From contig NZ_CM002139.1 in assembly GCF_000454545.1 (NCBI RefSeq), positions 4,976,815 through 5,040,814 on the forward strand: a stretch of 64,000 nucleotides of DNA, read 5' to 3'. Position numbers and translations under genes: made by a program. This DNA is from Xanthomonas cassavae CFBP 4642. Lineage in GTDB: Bacteria; Pseudomonadota; Gammaproteobacteria; Xanthomonadales; Xanthomonadaceae. The notes under the pieces were generated by a model, which worked only from the letters and a program-made list of their open reading frames with translations, was not told where the DNA came from and did not search any database. Position 1 is the first letter of the stretch, and each line of letters opens with the position of its first letter. This document shows, in pieces, positions 6,029 to 14,372 of this stretch.

Positions 6029-8872
6029 TCAGAAATCGGCGCTGTACTTCAGGCTCAGCGCGCGGTCGTCGCCACGCTCGCCCACCCGCTGGTCGTAACC
6101 GAAACGCAGCTGGCTCTGCTGCCCCAGTGGCGCGGACGCGGCGATTCCGAACAGCCCGCCCGAACGCGCCGGCTGCATGCCGCGCAACGGTGCCCAGGCA
6201 TCCACACCGATGAAGCTGGCATCCAGCATCAGGCCCTGGCTGCTCAGCGCCTGCTGCCATTCGGCATACCCGCCCAACTGCAGGCCACGCCAACGGTATG
6301 CCGACCGCATGCCTGCCAGCACCTGGGTGCGCGATGACGTATTCGCATCGGCACGCAGACCGAAGCCGTCGCCACCGCTTTCGCGGAAGCCTTCGCTACG
6401 CAGGCGCACATAGTCCAGCCCCATGTATGGGGTCAGCGAGGCGGCCGCATGTCCCCAGCGGTAGCCGGCTTCCAGGTTGCTGCTGAGATAACTGCCGCTG
6501 TAATCGCTGAAGGCGCTACTGCGGTCTTCGCCCAACTGCAGGTTCCGTTCGATCTGCCGATTGACGTTGCCAAACCCCAGCTGCCCGAGCGTATAGGCCG
6601 AGCCCAGCGTGGTCCCCCAGTACAGCTGTGCCTGCACCTGACGATCGCGGCCACGTGCACCGTCCAGATCGCCCAGGCTGTTGGAGCGCGTTTCACCGAA
6701 CGCAAAGCCGGTGACTGCGCCAGATGCCAGGCGCAGGTCGCTGCCCATCATCCAGCCGGAGGTGGCGAATCCGGCGGTGGTCACCCCGCCCTCGCCCGGA
6801 CCACCCAGCGCGCGTTGCCAGGTACCGAGCAACCGCGGCTGCTGCGACAGGCGATCGAAATGCGACGCCAGCGCACGCCGCCCCAGATCGATGGTGTCGA
6901 AGGTCATTGCCGCCGATGCCGCATGCGCACGCCCGGACAGGCTGCGTAGCGAGTCCGCTGCCGCCTTGGCATCGGGGGCCTGCTGCAACGCCGCCGCGGC
7001 ACGAATGAAGCTGCCGCTGATCGCGCCACTGCCTTGCAGCTGTTGCGCGTCTACCTTCTGGAACGCCTGCTCCACCCGAACGGCAGACTCTATCGACGCC
7101 GTCCCCACCGCACCAAGCGAGGTAGCGACCGCGGTGACATCCATGCGCTGCAGCGACACGAACGCAGTATTGGCGTCGTAGGTCACCGTGGCGTCGAGGA
7201 AGGTCACTGCCGGCCCGCCGCTGGTCGTCGCAAACGTGCCCTGCAAGCCGTTGGTCGCCTGCAATACCGGATAGGTGGTGGTGTTGGCGACGTAGCTGCG
7301 CCGGCCAAGCAATTGCAGGTCGCCGGCGATGGTCGCGGTGCCGCTTACGTTCAAGCGGTCGCCTACGTTGAGCGCCAGGCGCCCGTTACCGTCCTGGGTG
7401 TAGTTCCCATCGACCGAGAGCACTGCGCTGTTGACCTGCAGCGTGCCGGCATTGTCGACCCGCCCGCCGATTCTGCCGGCGCCGATCAGGCTCGCCCCAT
7501 TGGCAATACCCACCCGTGCACTCTGCAGGCTGGCGGTCTGCAAGGTGCCGCCAAGTACCTGGGTATCGCCGGTGAAGGTATTGGCCGTGCTGCCCAAGAC
7601 CAGCGTGCCGGTTCCGCGCTTGGTCAGGCCACCGGTGCCACTGATGTCGTTGGCCCAGGTCGAACGCAAGGTGTTCACGTTGACGTCCACCATGCCCCAG
7701 TCGAACCGCGCCGGCCCCAGTACCGCCTTGCCCACGTTGAGCAGCCCGTAGCCGAACACCGGATCGACGCCTGCGACGCCCAGATCGGTGGCCGTTCCCA
7801 GCAGCGTCTGGCGCACCAGATCATTGTTGAAATACGGAAATGCCTGCCATACCAGCGCCGCTGCACCGGAGACCAGCGGTGCGGCAAACGAGGTACCGCT
7901 GCCATAGAAATAACGGATGTTGCTGGCGGTGGCATCGGGGTCGATGAACATCGACGTCCCCGGCGCTACCAAGCAATAGTGCATCGCCACGCCGCAGGCA
8001 TTGGAGTAGGACGCCAGCTGCGTGGGATTGGCGGTATCCAGCGCACCGACGACCAGCCAGCCACGCTCCAGGTCCGCCGCCGGCAACGTGCCGTTGGGGC
8101 CCGGCTGACTGGGAAGTGCTGCAGTGTCGGAAGGCTGCGCACGCGACTCGTTGGCTGCGGCAAATACCACCAGGCCATCGTTGTTGATGACGAAAGAACG
8201 GTATTCCTGCGCGATCTGATTGGTGACCGATACGTCGTTCCAGTACAGACCGCCCCAGGAGTTATTCATGATGCGCACGCCGGCACCGATCAGGTCGGAG
8301 TGCACAGGCTCCAGTCCAAGCGGACCATCGACCTGATTGCCGTCGCCACTACCATCGTCGGGTGGTGACTGGTCGTTGATGATGCGCGCCGACACCAAGC
8401 CCGCATCCGGGGCAATGCCACCGGGCCACTGACTGGCCGCGCGACCAGCTGCGAGCTCGGCCACTACCGTGCCATGTCCTTGCACGTCGCCCACTGCGAC
8501 GTTATTGGTGCGCGGATCAACATAGATAAAGCTACTGCTCACCCGTCCCTGCAGGGACGGGTGATTGACGTTGATCCCGGTATCGATCACGCCGATGCGG
8601 TAACCGGCGCCAGAGAAGCCCAGTGCCTGTGCTGCACGGGCGTTGGTCAGCACCAGGTGCGCATCGATTGCAGGTTCCGGCGGCGGCGGTGAAATGGGCG
8701 GCGGCGGCGGAGATGTAGGAGGCGGTGGAGGCGGAGGCGATGTCGGCGGCGGAGCGGCCGGCGGCGTTGGACGGACACCACCTGCGCCACCACCCCCGCC
8801 ACCGCCGCACGCAGTCAACGCCACGGCTAGCGCCGAAGCCAGGACAGTTCTGGCGACATCTATCTTCTTCAT
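6029..8872 (-). CDS. Autotransporter subtilisin-like serine protease
   Basis: A 947-residue type V secreted protease. Residues 1-22 form a lipoprotein-like signal ending in the lipobox LTAC (Cys22). Then come seven glycines and a Pro-rich tether (about 35-65). An S8 peptidase domain (about 70-410) has the triad Asp97 (GVIDTGIN), His133 (GHGTVVAE) and a Ser in GTSFAAP. Next are autotransporter-associated beta repeats (for example 'GTGTLVLGSTANTFTGDT') and a C-terminal beta-barrel translocator of about 260 residues ending in Phe. I start at the ATG behind a GGAGAG ribosome-binding site; a longer frame upstream adds 20 unlikely residues. It is monocistronic and divergent from the thiolase gene. 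The likely role is a surface protease in host or competitor interaction. Confidence 0.92.
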   Translation of the reverse strand: MKKIDVARTVLASALAVALTACGGGGGGGAGGVRPTPPAAPPPTSPPPPPPPTSPPPPPISPPPPEPAIDAHLVLTNARAAQALGFSGAGYRIGVIDTGINVNHPSLQGRVSSSFIYVDPRTNNVAVGDVQGHGTVVAELAAGRAASQWPGGIAPDAGLVSARIINDQSPPDDGSGDGNQVDGPLGLEPVHSDLIGAGVRIMNNSWGGLYWNDVSVTNQIAQEYRSFVINNDGLVVFAAANESRAQPSDTAALPSQPGPNGTLPAADLERGWLVVGALDTANPTQLASYSNACGVAMHYCLVAPGTSMFIDPDATASNIRYFYGSGTSFAAPLVSGAAALVWQAFPYFNNDLVRQTLLGTATDLGVAGVDPVFGYGLLNVGKAVLGPARFDWGMVDVNVNTLRSTWANDISGTGGLTKRGTGTLVLGSTANTFTGDTQVLGGTLQTASLQSARVGIANGASLIGAGRIGGRVDNAGTLQVNSAVLSVDGNYTQDGNGRLALNVGDRLNVSGTATIAGDLQLLGRRSYVANTTTYPVLQATNGLQGTFATTSGGPAVTFLDATVTYDANTAFVSLQRMDVTAVATSLGAVGTASIESAVRVEQAFQKVDAQQLQGSGAISGSFIRAAAALQQAPDAKAAADSLRSLSGRAHAASAAMTFDTIDLGRRALASHFDRLSQQPRLLGTWQRALGGPGEGGVTTAGFATSGWMMGSDLRLASGAVTGFAFGETRSNSLGDLDGARGRDRQVQAQLYWGTTLGSAYTLGQLGFGNVNRQIERNLQLGEDRSSAFSDYSGSYLSSNLEAGYRWGHAAASLTPYMGLDYVRLRSEGFRESGGDGFGLRADANTSSRTQVLAGMRSAYRWRGLQLGGYAEWQQALSSQGLMLDASFIGVDAWAPLRGMQPARSGGLFGIAASAPLGQQSQLRFGYDQRVGERGDDRALSLKYSADF

Positions 8873-9031
8873 TGTGTTGCTCTCCCCGACCCCATTCCAT
8901 GGAACGGACCCAACCCCGGGCCCGATTATCACTTCTTATACGGTATGCCATGCACTTGCTCCAGCGCGGCGTGCGCTGGCGCGATCCGGCCATGAGGCAG
9001 ATAATCGTTTCACTTTAAACGGTATCCACTC

Positions 9032-10207
9032 ATGTCCGACATCGTCATTGTTGCTGCAAAACGCACCGCCATCGGTTCGTTCCTCGGCCAATTCAACGCA
9101 GTGCCGGCACCTGCGCTCGCCGCTGCCGCGATCGAAGGCGCGCTGGCGCAGTCGGGGGTCGCCCCGGCCGATGTCTCCGAGGTCATCGTTGGCTGCGTGC
9201 TGCCGGCCAATCTCGGCCAGGCGCCGGCACGGCAGGCCGCCATCGCGGCCGGTATTCCGACCTCGACCGGCGCCACCACCATCAACAAGGTATGCGGCTC
9301 GGGCATGAAGGCGATCATGTTCGGCCACGACCTGATCAAGGCCGGCTCGGCCAGCATCGTGGTCGCCGGCGGCATGGAGTCGATGAGCAACGCACCGCAT
9401 CTGCTGCCCCATTCGCGCACCGGTAACCGCTACGGCAATTTCCAGGCCGTCGACCACATGGCCTGGGACGGCCTGACCAACCCGTACGACGGCCAGGCCA
9501 TGGGCGTGTTCGGCGAGGCCGCTGCCGAGAAGTTCGGTTTCAGCCGCGCCGACCAGGATGCGTTCGCGATCGCCTCGGTCGAACGCGCGCAGGCTGCCCA
9601 GCGCAGCGGCGCGTTCGCCGATGAAATCGTTCCGGTCATCGTGGCCACGCGCAAGGGCGAGGTCATCGTCGATCGCGATGAGCAGCCCGGCAAATCCGAC
9701 GTGGCCAAGATCCCGACCCTGAAGCCGGCCTTCAAGAAAGACGGCACCGTGACCGCAGCCAGTTCGTCGAGCATTTCCGACGGCGCGGCGATCACCGTGC
9801 TGATGAGTGCCGACGACGCGAAACGTCGCGGCGTGACCGCGCTGGCACGCATCGTCGACCATGTCACCCACTCGCAGGCGCCCGAGTGGTTCACCACCGC
9901 GCCGGTAGCGGCCCTCCAGTCGCTGCTCGGCAAGATCGGCTGGCAACTGGACCAGGTGGACCTGTTCGAAATCAATGAAGCCTTTGCCGTGGTGGCGATG
10001 GCGCCGATCAAGGAGCTGGGGATTTCGCACGACAAGGTCAACGTGCATGGCGGTGCCTGCGCGCTGGGTCATCCGATCGGTGCGTCCGGTGCGCGATTGG
10101 TGGTGACATTGGTGAATGCGTTGCGCACGCGCGGAGGCAAGCGCGGGATCGCGACGCTGTGCATCGGCGGCGGCGAAGCGACCGCTATCGCTATCGAATT
10201 GATTTAA
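9032..10207 (+). CDS. Acetyl-CoA acetyltransferase (thiolase)
   Basis: A 391-residue thiolase that condenses two acetyl-CoA to acetoacetyl-CoA or cleaves 3-ketoacyl-CoA. The acyl-accepting Cys88 is in VCGSGMKA. The His of 'GHPIGASGARL' and the second Cys of 'LCIGGGEA' complete the active site. NEAFAVV and the 'GGMESMSNAPHLL' loop are family signatures. The length and loop sequence match biosynthetic/degradative acetoacetyl-CoA thiolases (AtoB/PhaA type) more than the FadA subunit. It stands alone, with no phaB or fadB next to it. A short leader separates it from the divergent autotransporter. Confidence 0.92.
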   Translation: MSDIVIVAAKRTAIGSFLGQFNAVPAPALAAAAIEGALAQSGVAPADVSEVIVGCVLPANLGQAPARQAAIAAGIPTSTGATTINKVCGSGMKAIMFGHDLIKAGSASIVVAGGMESMSNAPHLLPHSRTGNRYGNFQAVDHMAWDGLTNPYDGQAMGVFGEAAAEKFGFSRADQDAFAIASVERAQAAQRSGAFADEIVPVIVATRKGEVIVDRDEQPGKSDVAKIPTLKPAFKKDGTVTAASSSSISDGAAITVLMSADDAKRRGVTALARIVDHVTHSQAPEWFTTAPVAALQSLLGKIGWQLDQVDLFEINEAFAVVAMAPIKELGISHDKVNVHGGACALGHPIGASGARLVVTLVNALRTRGGKRGIATLCIGGGEATAIAIELI

Positions 10208-10249
10208 CAGCCTTTAACGGCGATTTTGCAAAACTGAATGCGCGTGCGC

Positions 10250-10277
10250 TTGACACCCGTCTTGTGGCCGTCATCAT
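10250..10277 (+). promoter_or_regulatory. Sigma-70-type promoter of the Ala-rich lipoprotein gene
   Basis: A perfect -35 hexamer TTGACA (10250-10255) is followed after 16 nt by CATCAT (10272-10277), which matches 4 of 6 bases of the -10 consensus. The lipoprotein ATG is 53 nt downstream, with an AGGA ribosome-binding site between. Confidence 0.55.
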
Positions 10278-10329
10278 GTCGGGGGCGCGCAATAGCGCGT
10301 TGCCTAATCTAACGACGAGGATTGAAACA

Positions 10330-10671
10330 ATGACCATCAACAAGCTGCTGATCGCAATGGCTCTGGGCCTGGCCCTGACCGCTTGCTCGAAGCCGGAACA
10401 GGCTCAGGACGCAGCTGCTTCGGCTAACGAAGCTGCTGCCGACGCCCAGACCGCTGCCGACCAGGCTGCTGCCTCGGGCTCGCAGTCGGCTGACGCCGCT
10501 CAGGCTGCTGCCACCACCGCCGCTGCTTCGGCCGACACCGCTGCTGACGCTGCCCAGGCTGCTTCCGGCGCCGCGACCGACGCTGCTGCTGAGCAGGCTG
10601 CCGATGCTGCCAAGACGGCTGAAAACACCGCCGAAGCTGCCAAGGACACCGCTGAAGAAGCCAAGAAGTAA
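10330..10671 (+). CDS. Small alanine-rich lipoprotein, helical
   Basis: A 113-residue secreted protein with a lipoprotein signal peptide ending LTAC (Cys at about residue 19). The mature part is almost entirely Ala/Asp/Glu/Thr/Gln with few bulky residues, in AADAAQAA-like units, and ends EEAKK. It should form one long amphipathic helix, reminiscent of murein-lipoprotein-like or stress-protective rods, but I see no true Lpp homology. The function is unknown. I start at the ATG after AGGATTG, not at the longer upstream frame that overlaps the thiolase stop. A strong terminator follows. The next gene encodes a similar protein. Confidence 0.85.
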   Translation: MTINKLLIAMALGLALTACSKPEQAQDAAASANEAAADAQTAADQAAASGSQSADAAQAAATTAAASADTAADAAQAASGAATDAAAEQAADAAKTAENTAEAAKDTAEEAKK

Positions 10672-10700
10672 TCACTTCTTCGCTTTAAGCGCGTTCGGAG

Positions 10701-10728
10701 AAAGCCGCTGGTTTCCAGCGGCTTTTTC
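10701..10728 (+). terminator. Rho-independent terminator
   Basis: An 11-bp stem (AAAGCCGCTGG / CCAGCGGCTTT) with a TTT loop and trailing Ts, 30 nt after the lipoprotein stop. Confidence 0.92.
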
Positions 10729-10899
10729 TTTGCCTGTCGTCCACGCGAATCCTCTGCTGATCGCCAGGGATGCGTCACTGCATCGCCACCAACTCTCCTG
10801 CCTGCCCGGCATTGGGTAGCAGGCTGCACCTTGACGCAGGCTGCATCGGCCCCTGCCTAAGCTCCGCTCTCCACTACCGGAACAGGAACAGGACCACCC

Positions 10900-11226
10900 A
10901 TGAAGACGATCCGCATGCTGTCGTTGAGCGCCATCGCTGCCCTCACTCTTGCTGCCTGCCAGGGCCCTGACGCCGAGCAGGCACGCCGCGACGCTGCCTC
11001 GGCCGCCAAGCACGCTGCCGCCGCGACCGAACAGGCCGCCGACCGCGCCGCCGTGGAAGCCAAGGCCGCCACTGCCGATGCACGCGTCGCCGCACGTGAA
11101 CTGGCCGCCGACGCCAGCCGCGCCACCGCCAATGCCGCCGACGCCACTGCCGACAAGACCCGCGAGATGGCCAATAAGGCCGAGCACAATGCCGACAAGC
11201 ACGACGCCGAGCATCCCCAGCACTGA
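10900..11226 (+). CDS. Second alanine-rich lipoprotein
   Basis: A 108-residue protein with signal peptide and lipobox LAAC (Cys about residue 20). The mature helix is rich in Ala, Asp, Glu, Lys and Arg ('AEQARRDAASAAKHAAAATEQAADRAA') and ends in a His-rich segment (KHDAEHPQH). It resembles the lipoprotein at 10330 in architecture and composition but carries more charged residues, so the two are probably distant paralogues. The terminal histidines could bind metal, but this is only a suggestion. It has its own upstream region and is not cotranscribed with the first, given the terminator between them. Confidence 0.83.
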   Translation: MKTIRMLSLSAIAALTLAACQGPDAEQARRDAASAAKHAAAATEQAADRAAVEAKAATADARVAARELAADASRATANAADATADKTREMANKAEHNADKHDAEHPQH

Positions 11227-11286
11227 GCGCAATTGACGCTCGCCAACAAGGCTCCAGCCACTCCCATCACCTTGCCTCACTTCATT

Positions 11287-11316
11287 TGCGCGCCGGCCAT
11301 TTCGTGCCGGCGCGCA
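11287..11316. terminator. GC-rich inverted repeat after the lipoprotein gene
   Basis: An 11-bp perfect stem (TGCGCGCCGGC / GCCGGCGCGCA) with an 8-nt loop, 60 nt after the stop. There is no T-run, so it may be a transcript-end structure or a non-intrinsic stop. Confidence 0.45.
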
Positions 11317-11372
11317 CGTCTCCGGCCAGGATCGCTCTCGTGTTGTCGAAGCTGGCACGCTAGCATTCGGCT

Positions 11373-13080
11373 ATGCCTTCTTCCTTTACATCGCGCCGCC
11401 GCAACCAGCTGGCGCTGGCTTTTTCTGCGCTGATCTTTATCGCCATCGGCGTTGGCATCTTTGTCGGTGCACGTCGCTCGCTGGCCGATGCGGCCCTGGT
11501 GTCGCATACGCATGAGGTGATCGGCCGGGTCGACGAAATCCAGGCACGGTTGCTGGATGCCGAATCGGCGCAGCGCGGCTTCCTGCTGACCGGCAACGAC
11601 GCCTACCTGCTGGATTACCAGAGCAGCGTCGAGCGCCTGCCGATCCTGCTCGCCAACCTGCGCCGGCTGATCGTCGACAACCCCGCGCAGGAGCAGCATC
11701 TGGATCGGTTGCAGGCTCTGGTGCAGACGCGGCTGCAGCAGATCCAGCGGGTACTGGATGTCTACGCGCAGGGCGGCCTGGAGCCGGCACGGGCGAGCAT
11801 CCGGCAGACCGCGTTCCGGACCACCAGCGCCATCCGCGAGCAGGCGCTGACGATGGTGCAGCGCGAACAGGAACTGCTGGCACAACGCGCCGAAAGCAGC
11901 CGGCAGAGCGCCACCTTGCTGCTGGTACTGGCATTGGCCGGCATTCCGTTCGGGCTGGTGGTGGTCGGCGCGGTGTATGCCTTGCTGATGCGCGAATTAC
12001 GCCATCGGGCGCAGGCCGAGCGCCTGGCTGCGCAGGCCAATCGCGAGCTGAGCGATAGCGTGGGCGCGCTGCAACGCAGTACCGCCGATCAGCCTGCTCA
12101 GCCGCTATACCGGGCTGCTGCAGAGCTGCATCAGTGCAGAGGAAGCATTGGTGGTCACCAGCCGCACCCTGGCCAGCCTGTTGCCCGGCGTTGCCGGAAG
12201 CGTGTATCTGCTGCGCGCATCGCAGGACCGTGCCGAGGCGATCAGCCACTGGGGCGAACCGCTGGTACGAAGCGCCCCGCACCTGTTGCCGGAAGAATGC
12301 TGGGCCTTGCGCCGCGGCCAGCCGCATCTCGTCGACGACCTGCGCCGGGATGCAGTGTGCGCGCATATCGAAATGCCCGACACCGGCCTGCCCGTCAGCA
12401 CCGCGTGCCTGCCGATGTCGGCGCAGGGCACCCAACTCGGCTTCCTGTTCCTGTCCTCGCCTGGCCCGGGGCCGATGGCGCGGCTGGAAATTGCCGAGGC
12501 GGCGGCCGAGCAGCTGTCGCTGGCGTTGAGCAATCTGCGCTTGCGCGAGTCGCTGCGCCGGCAATCGATCCGCGATGCGCTGACCGGGCTGTACAACCGA
12601 CGCTACCTGGAAGAATCGCTCAGCCATGAGCTGGCGCGCTGCGCGCGACGCGGGCTACCGCTATCGGTACTGATGCTGGATGTCGACCATTTCAAGCAAT
12701 TCAACGACAGCCAGGGACATGCCGGCGGCGACCTGCTGCTGGCTGCGGTGGGCGAATTGCTGCTGACCCGCCTGCGTGCCGAGGACGTGGCCTGCCGCTA
12801 CGGTGGCGAGGAATTCACCGTGATCCTGCCCGAGGCCGATGGCGACGAGGCCATGCGCGTGGCCGAGCAGATTCGCGGCCATATCGCGGCGCTGGCGGTC
12901 AGCGACGGCCAGCATGCGTTGCCGCGGGTGACCGCCTCCATCGGCGTGGCCAGCTTCCCGGCCGATGGCGAACTGGGCGCCAGCCTGATCCAGAAGGCCG
13001 ATGCCGCGCTGTATACGGCCAAGCATCGGGGACGCAATCGGGTCGAGCGCCATGGCGCCGGAATGCCCGCGCTGGATTGA
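11373..13080 (+). pseudogene. CHASE3-GGDEF diguanylate cyclase interrupted by a frameshift
   Basis: Two overlapping frames together encode one c-di-GMP synthase. The first frame gives a membrane anchor (about residues 12-31), a CHASE3-like periplasmic sensor (40-175, with 'LLDAESAQRGFLLTGNDAYL'), a second membrane helix (about 185-207) and a short coiled segment. Between about 12081 and 12100 the coding pattern moves to the +1 frame. That frame continues with a GAF-like region and a GGDEF domain with active GGEEF (RYGGEEF), plus an RxxD product-inhibition site (RAED) five residues before it. The second frame has a stop at 12049 and no good start of its own. The first frame stays open to 12629 by chance, as nonsense. 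Either a real disruption, a sequencing error or, less likely, programmed frameshifting. Confidence 0.8.
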
Positions 13081-13177
13081 GCACGCACCGCGTCGATCCT
13101 GGATTGCGCGCGCTGTCACAAAAAAGATCGATTGACGCGGCGATAGTCGGCTTCGACCCCCGAAGCGAGGCAATCCG

Positions 13178-13768
13178 ATGTCGATGTGGCGCGATCAAGG
13201 TCCCAACAAGAAAGACGGCGTCCCCCCTGCACCCGAGGTTCCGGCCGTCGACGGACGGCTGTTCGCCGCAGACGCCAGCCCGGCCCCGCCCGTGCCGGCC
13301 ACCGCCACGCCCAGCGTGACGCCCACCGCCACGCTCTCGCCACGGCAGAGCGAGGCCAAGGAATCGCTGATCGCCGCCGACATCAGCATCGAGGGCAAGA
13401 TCGAGGGCGCCGGCCATGTCCGTCTGGCCGGCCGCTTCAAGGGCGATGTCAACGTCAAAGGAGACCTCACCATCGAACGCGGCGCCAAGCTCAACGGCGG
13501 CGTGCGCGCCAACAAGGTCATCATTGCCGGTGAGCTGGAAGGCAATATCGAATCGGCCGCGCAGGTGGAGTTGCAGACCTCTGGCGTGCTGGTCGGCGAC
13601 GTCAAGGCCGGCAACCTCACCGTGGCCTCGGGTGCGCGGATGCGCGGCCAGGCGGATTTCGGCTGGGGTGAGGATGCTGCCAAGCCGGGCGGTGGCAGCA
13701 AGACCAACGGCAGTGGCGGCAGTGGCGCTGCGGGCACCAGCGGCGGTGACGACAGCGACGCCGTATGA
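13178..13768 (+). CDS. Bactofilin (polymer-forming cytoskeletal protein)
   Basis: A 196-residue bactofilin. A flexible Pro/Ala-rich N-terminus (1-60) precedes the right-handed beta-helix domain (about 62-160). The domain has its regular short repeats of hydrophobic and Gly residues: 'GKIEGAGHVRLAGRFKGDV', 'GDLTIERGAKLNGGV', 'GNIESAAQVELQTSGVLVGDV'. A Gly/Ser-rich tail follows. Bactofilins polymerise without nucleotide and scaffold cell-envelope enzymes. The stop overlaps the start of the next gene (ATGA), so the two are translationally coupled. The frameshifted cyclase gene lies about 100 bp upstream. Confidence 0.9.
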   Translation: MSMWRDQGPNKKDGVPPAPEVPAVDGRLFAADASPAPPVPATATPSVTPTATLSPRQSEAKESLIAADISIEGKIEGAGHVRLAGRFKGDVNVKGDLTIERGAKLNGGVRANKVIIAGELEGNIESAAQVELQTSGVLVGDVKAGNLTVASGARMRGQADFGWGEDAAKPGGGSKTNGSGGSGAAGTSGGDDSDAV

Positions 13769-14130
13769 GTGCACCCCGCCCGGGCACGCCCGGCGCTACC
13801 CGCAGCTGCCCGCATTGCAAGGCCACGATCCTGGAAAGCGCCAGCGTCTGCCCGGCCTGCAAGCATCACCTGCGCTTCGACTCGGCGGCTGCGCAGCACG
13901 CGCAGCCGGCGCCGATCGTACCGCTCAAGGTCGATGGCACCATTCGCCACCCTGCCGATGGCGATCCGTGGGAATACACGGTGGTGGTGATCGTGCGCAA
14001 TGGCAAAGGCGAGGAGATCCGGCGCCAGGTCGTCGATGTGGGCGCGATGCTGGGCGGCGAAGAACGCGGCTTCACCCTGGCGGTGGAAGCGACGGCCGTG
14101 CGTTCGCCTGGGCGGCGCACGCGGCATTAG
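13765..14130 (+). CDS. Zinc-ribbon protein coupled to the bactofilin
   Basis: A 121-residue protein starting inside the bactofilin stop (ATGA). Residues about 14-38 form a four-cysteine zinc ribbon (CPHC...CPAC). The remaining beta-rich part ('DGDPWEYTVVVIVRNGKGEEIRRQVVDVG') resembles conserved hypothetical proteins found next to bactofilins in Xanthomonas relatives. No catalytic motif or membrane segment is seen. The coupling implies a stoichiometric partner or regulator of the bactofilin scaffold; this is inference from context. Confidence 0.8.
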   Translation: MSAPRPGTPGATRSCPHCKATILESASVCPACKHHLRFDSAAAQHAQPAPIVPLKVDGTIRHPADGDPWEYTVVVIVRNGKGEEIRRQVVDVGAMLGGEERGFTLAVEATAVRSPGRRTRH

Positions 14131-14150
14131 GTGTTTCTGGGCCGGCACCG

Positions 14151-14182
14151 GCCGACCGGGATTTGGGATTTGGGAGTCGCGC
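14151..14182 (+). repeat. Single-arm GGGATTT heptamer repeat
   Basis: The run ACCGGGATTTGGGATTTGGGAGTCGCG is one arm of the intergenic heptamer family seen in inverted pairs at 28.5, 29.2, 32.4, 35.4 and 37.3 kb. No opposing arm is visible nearby. Confidence 0.6.
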
Positions 14183-14372
14183 GACGTATTTGATCTGCAG
14201 CTTGCCCCGATCCGCTTGCCAGGTATGACTCGCTGTTTTCGGTGGGGACAGCGTCCCCGCTGGACTGAGAGCTTAGTGCACGCGGCATGCAACGGCGACC
14301 GACCAACGCTTGCCGCACATGGAGGCATTCCCATTCTCAGGATCTGCACATCGGCTTGCCCAGAGTTGCGGC

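Noticed and set aside
13765..14130. Possible rubredoxin or DNA-binding assignment for the zinc-ribbon protein
   Set aside because: Cysteine spacing and the following beta-rich domain do not match a rubredoxin, and there is no helix-turn-helix.
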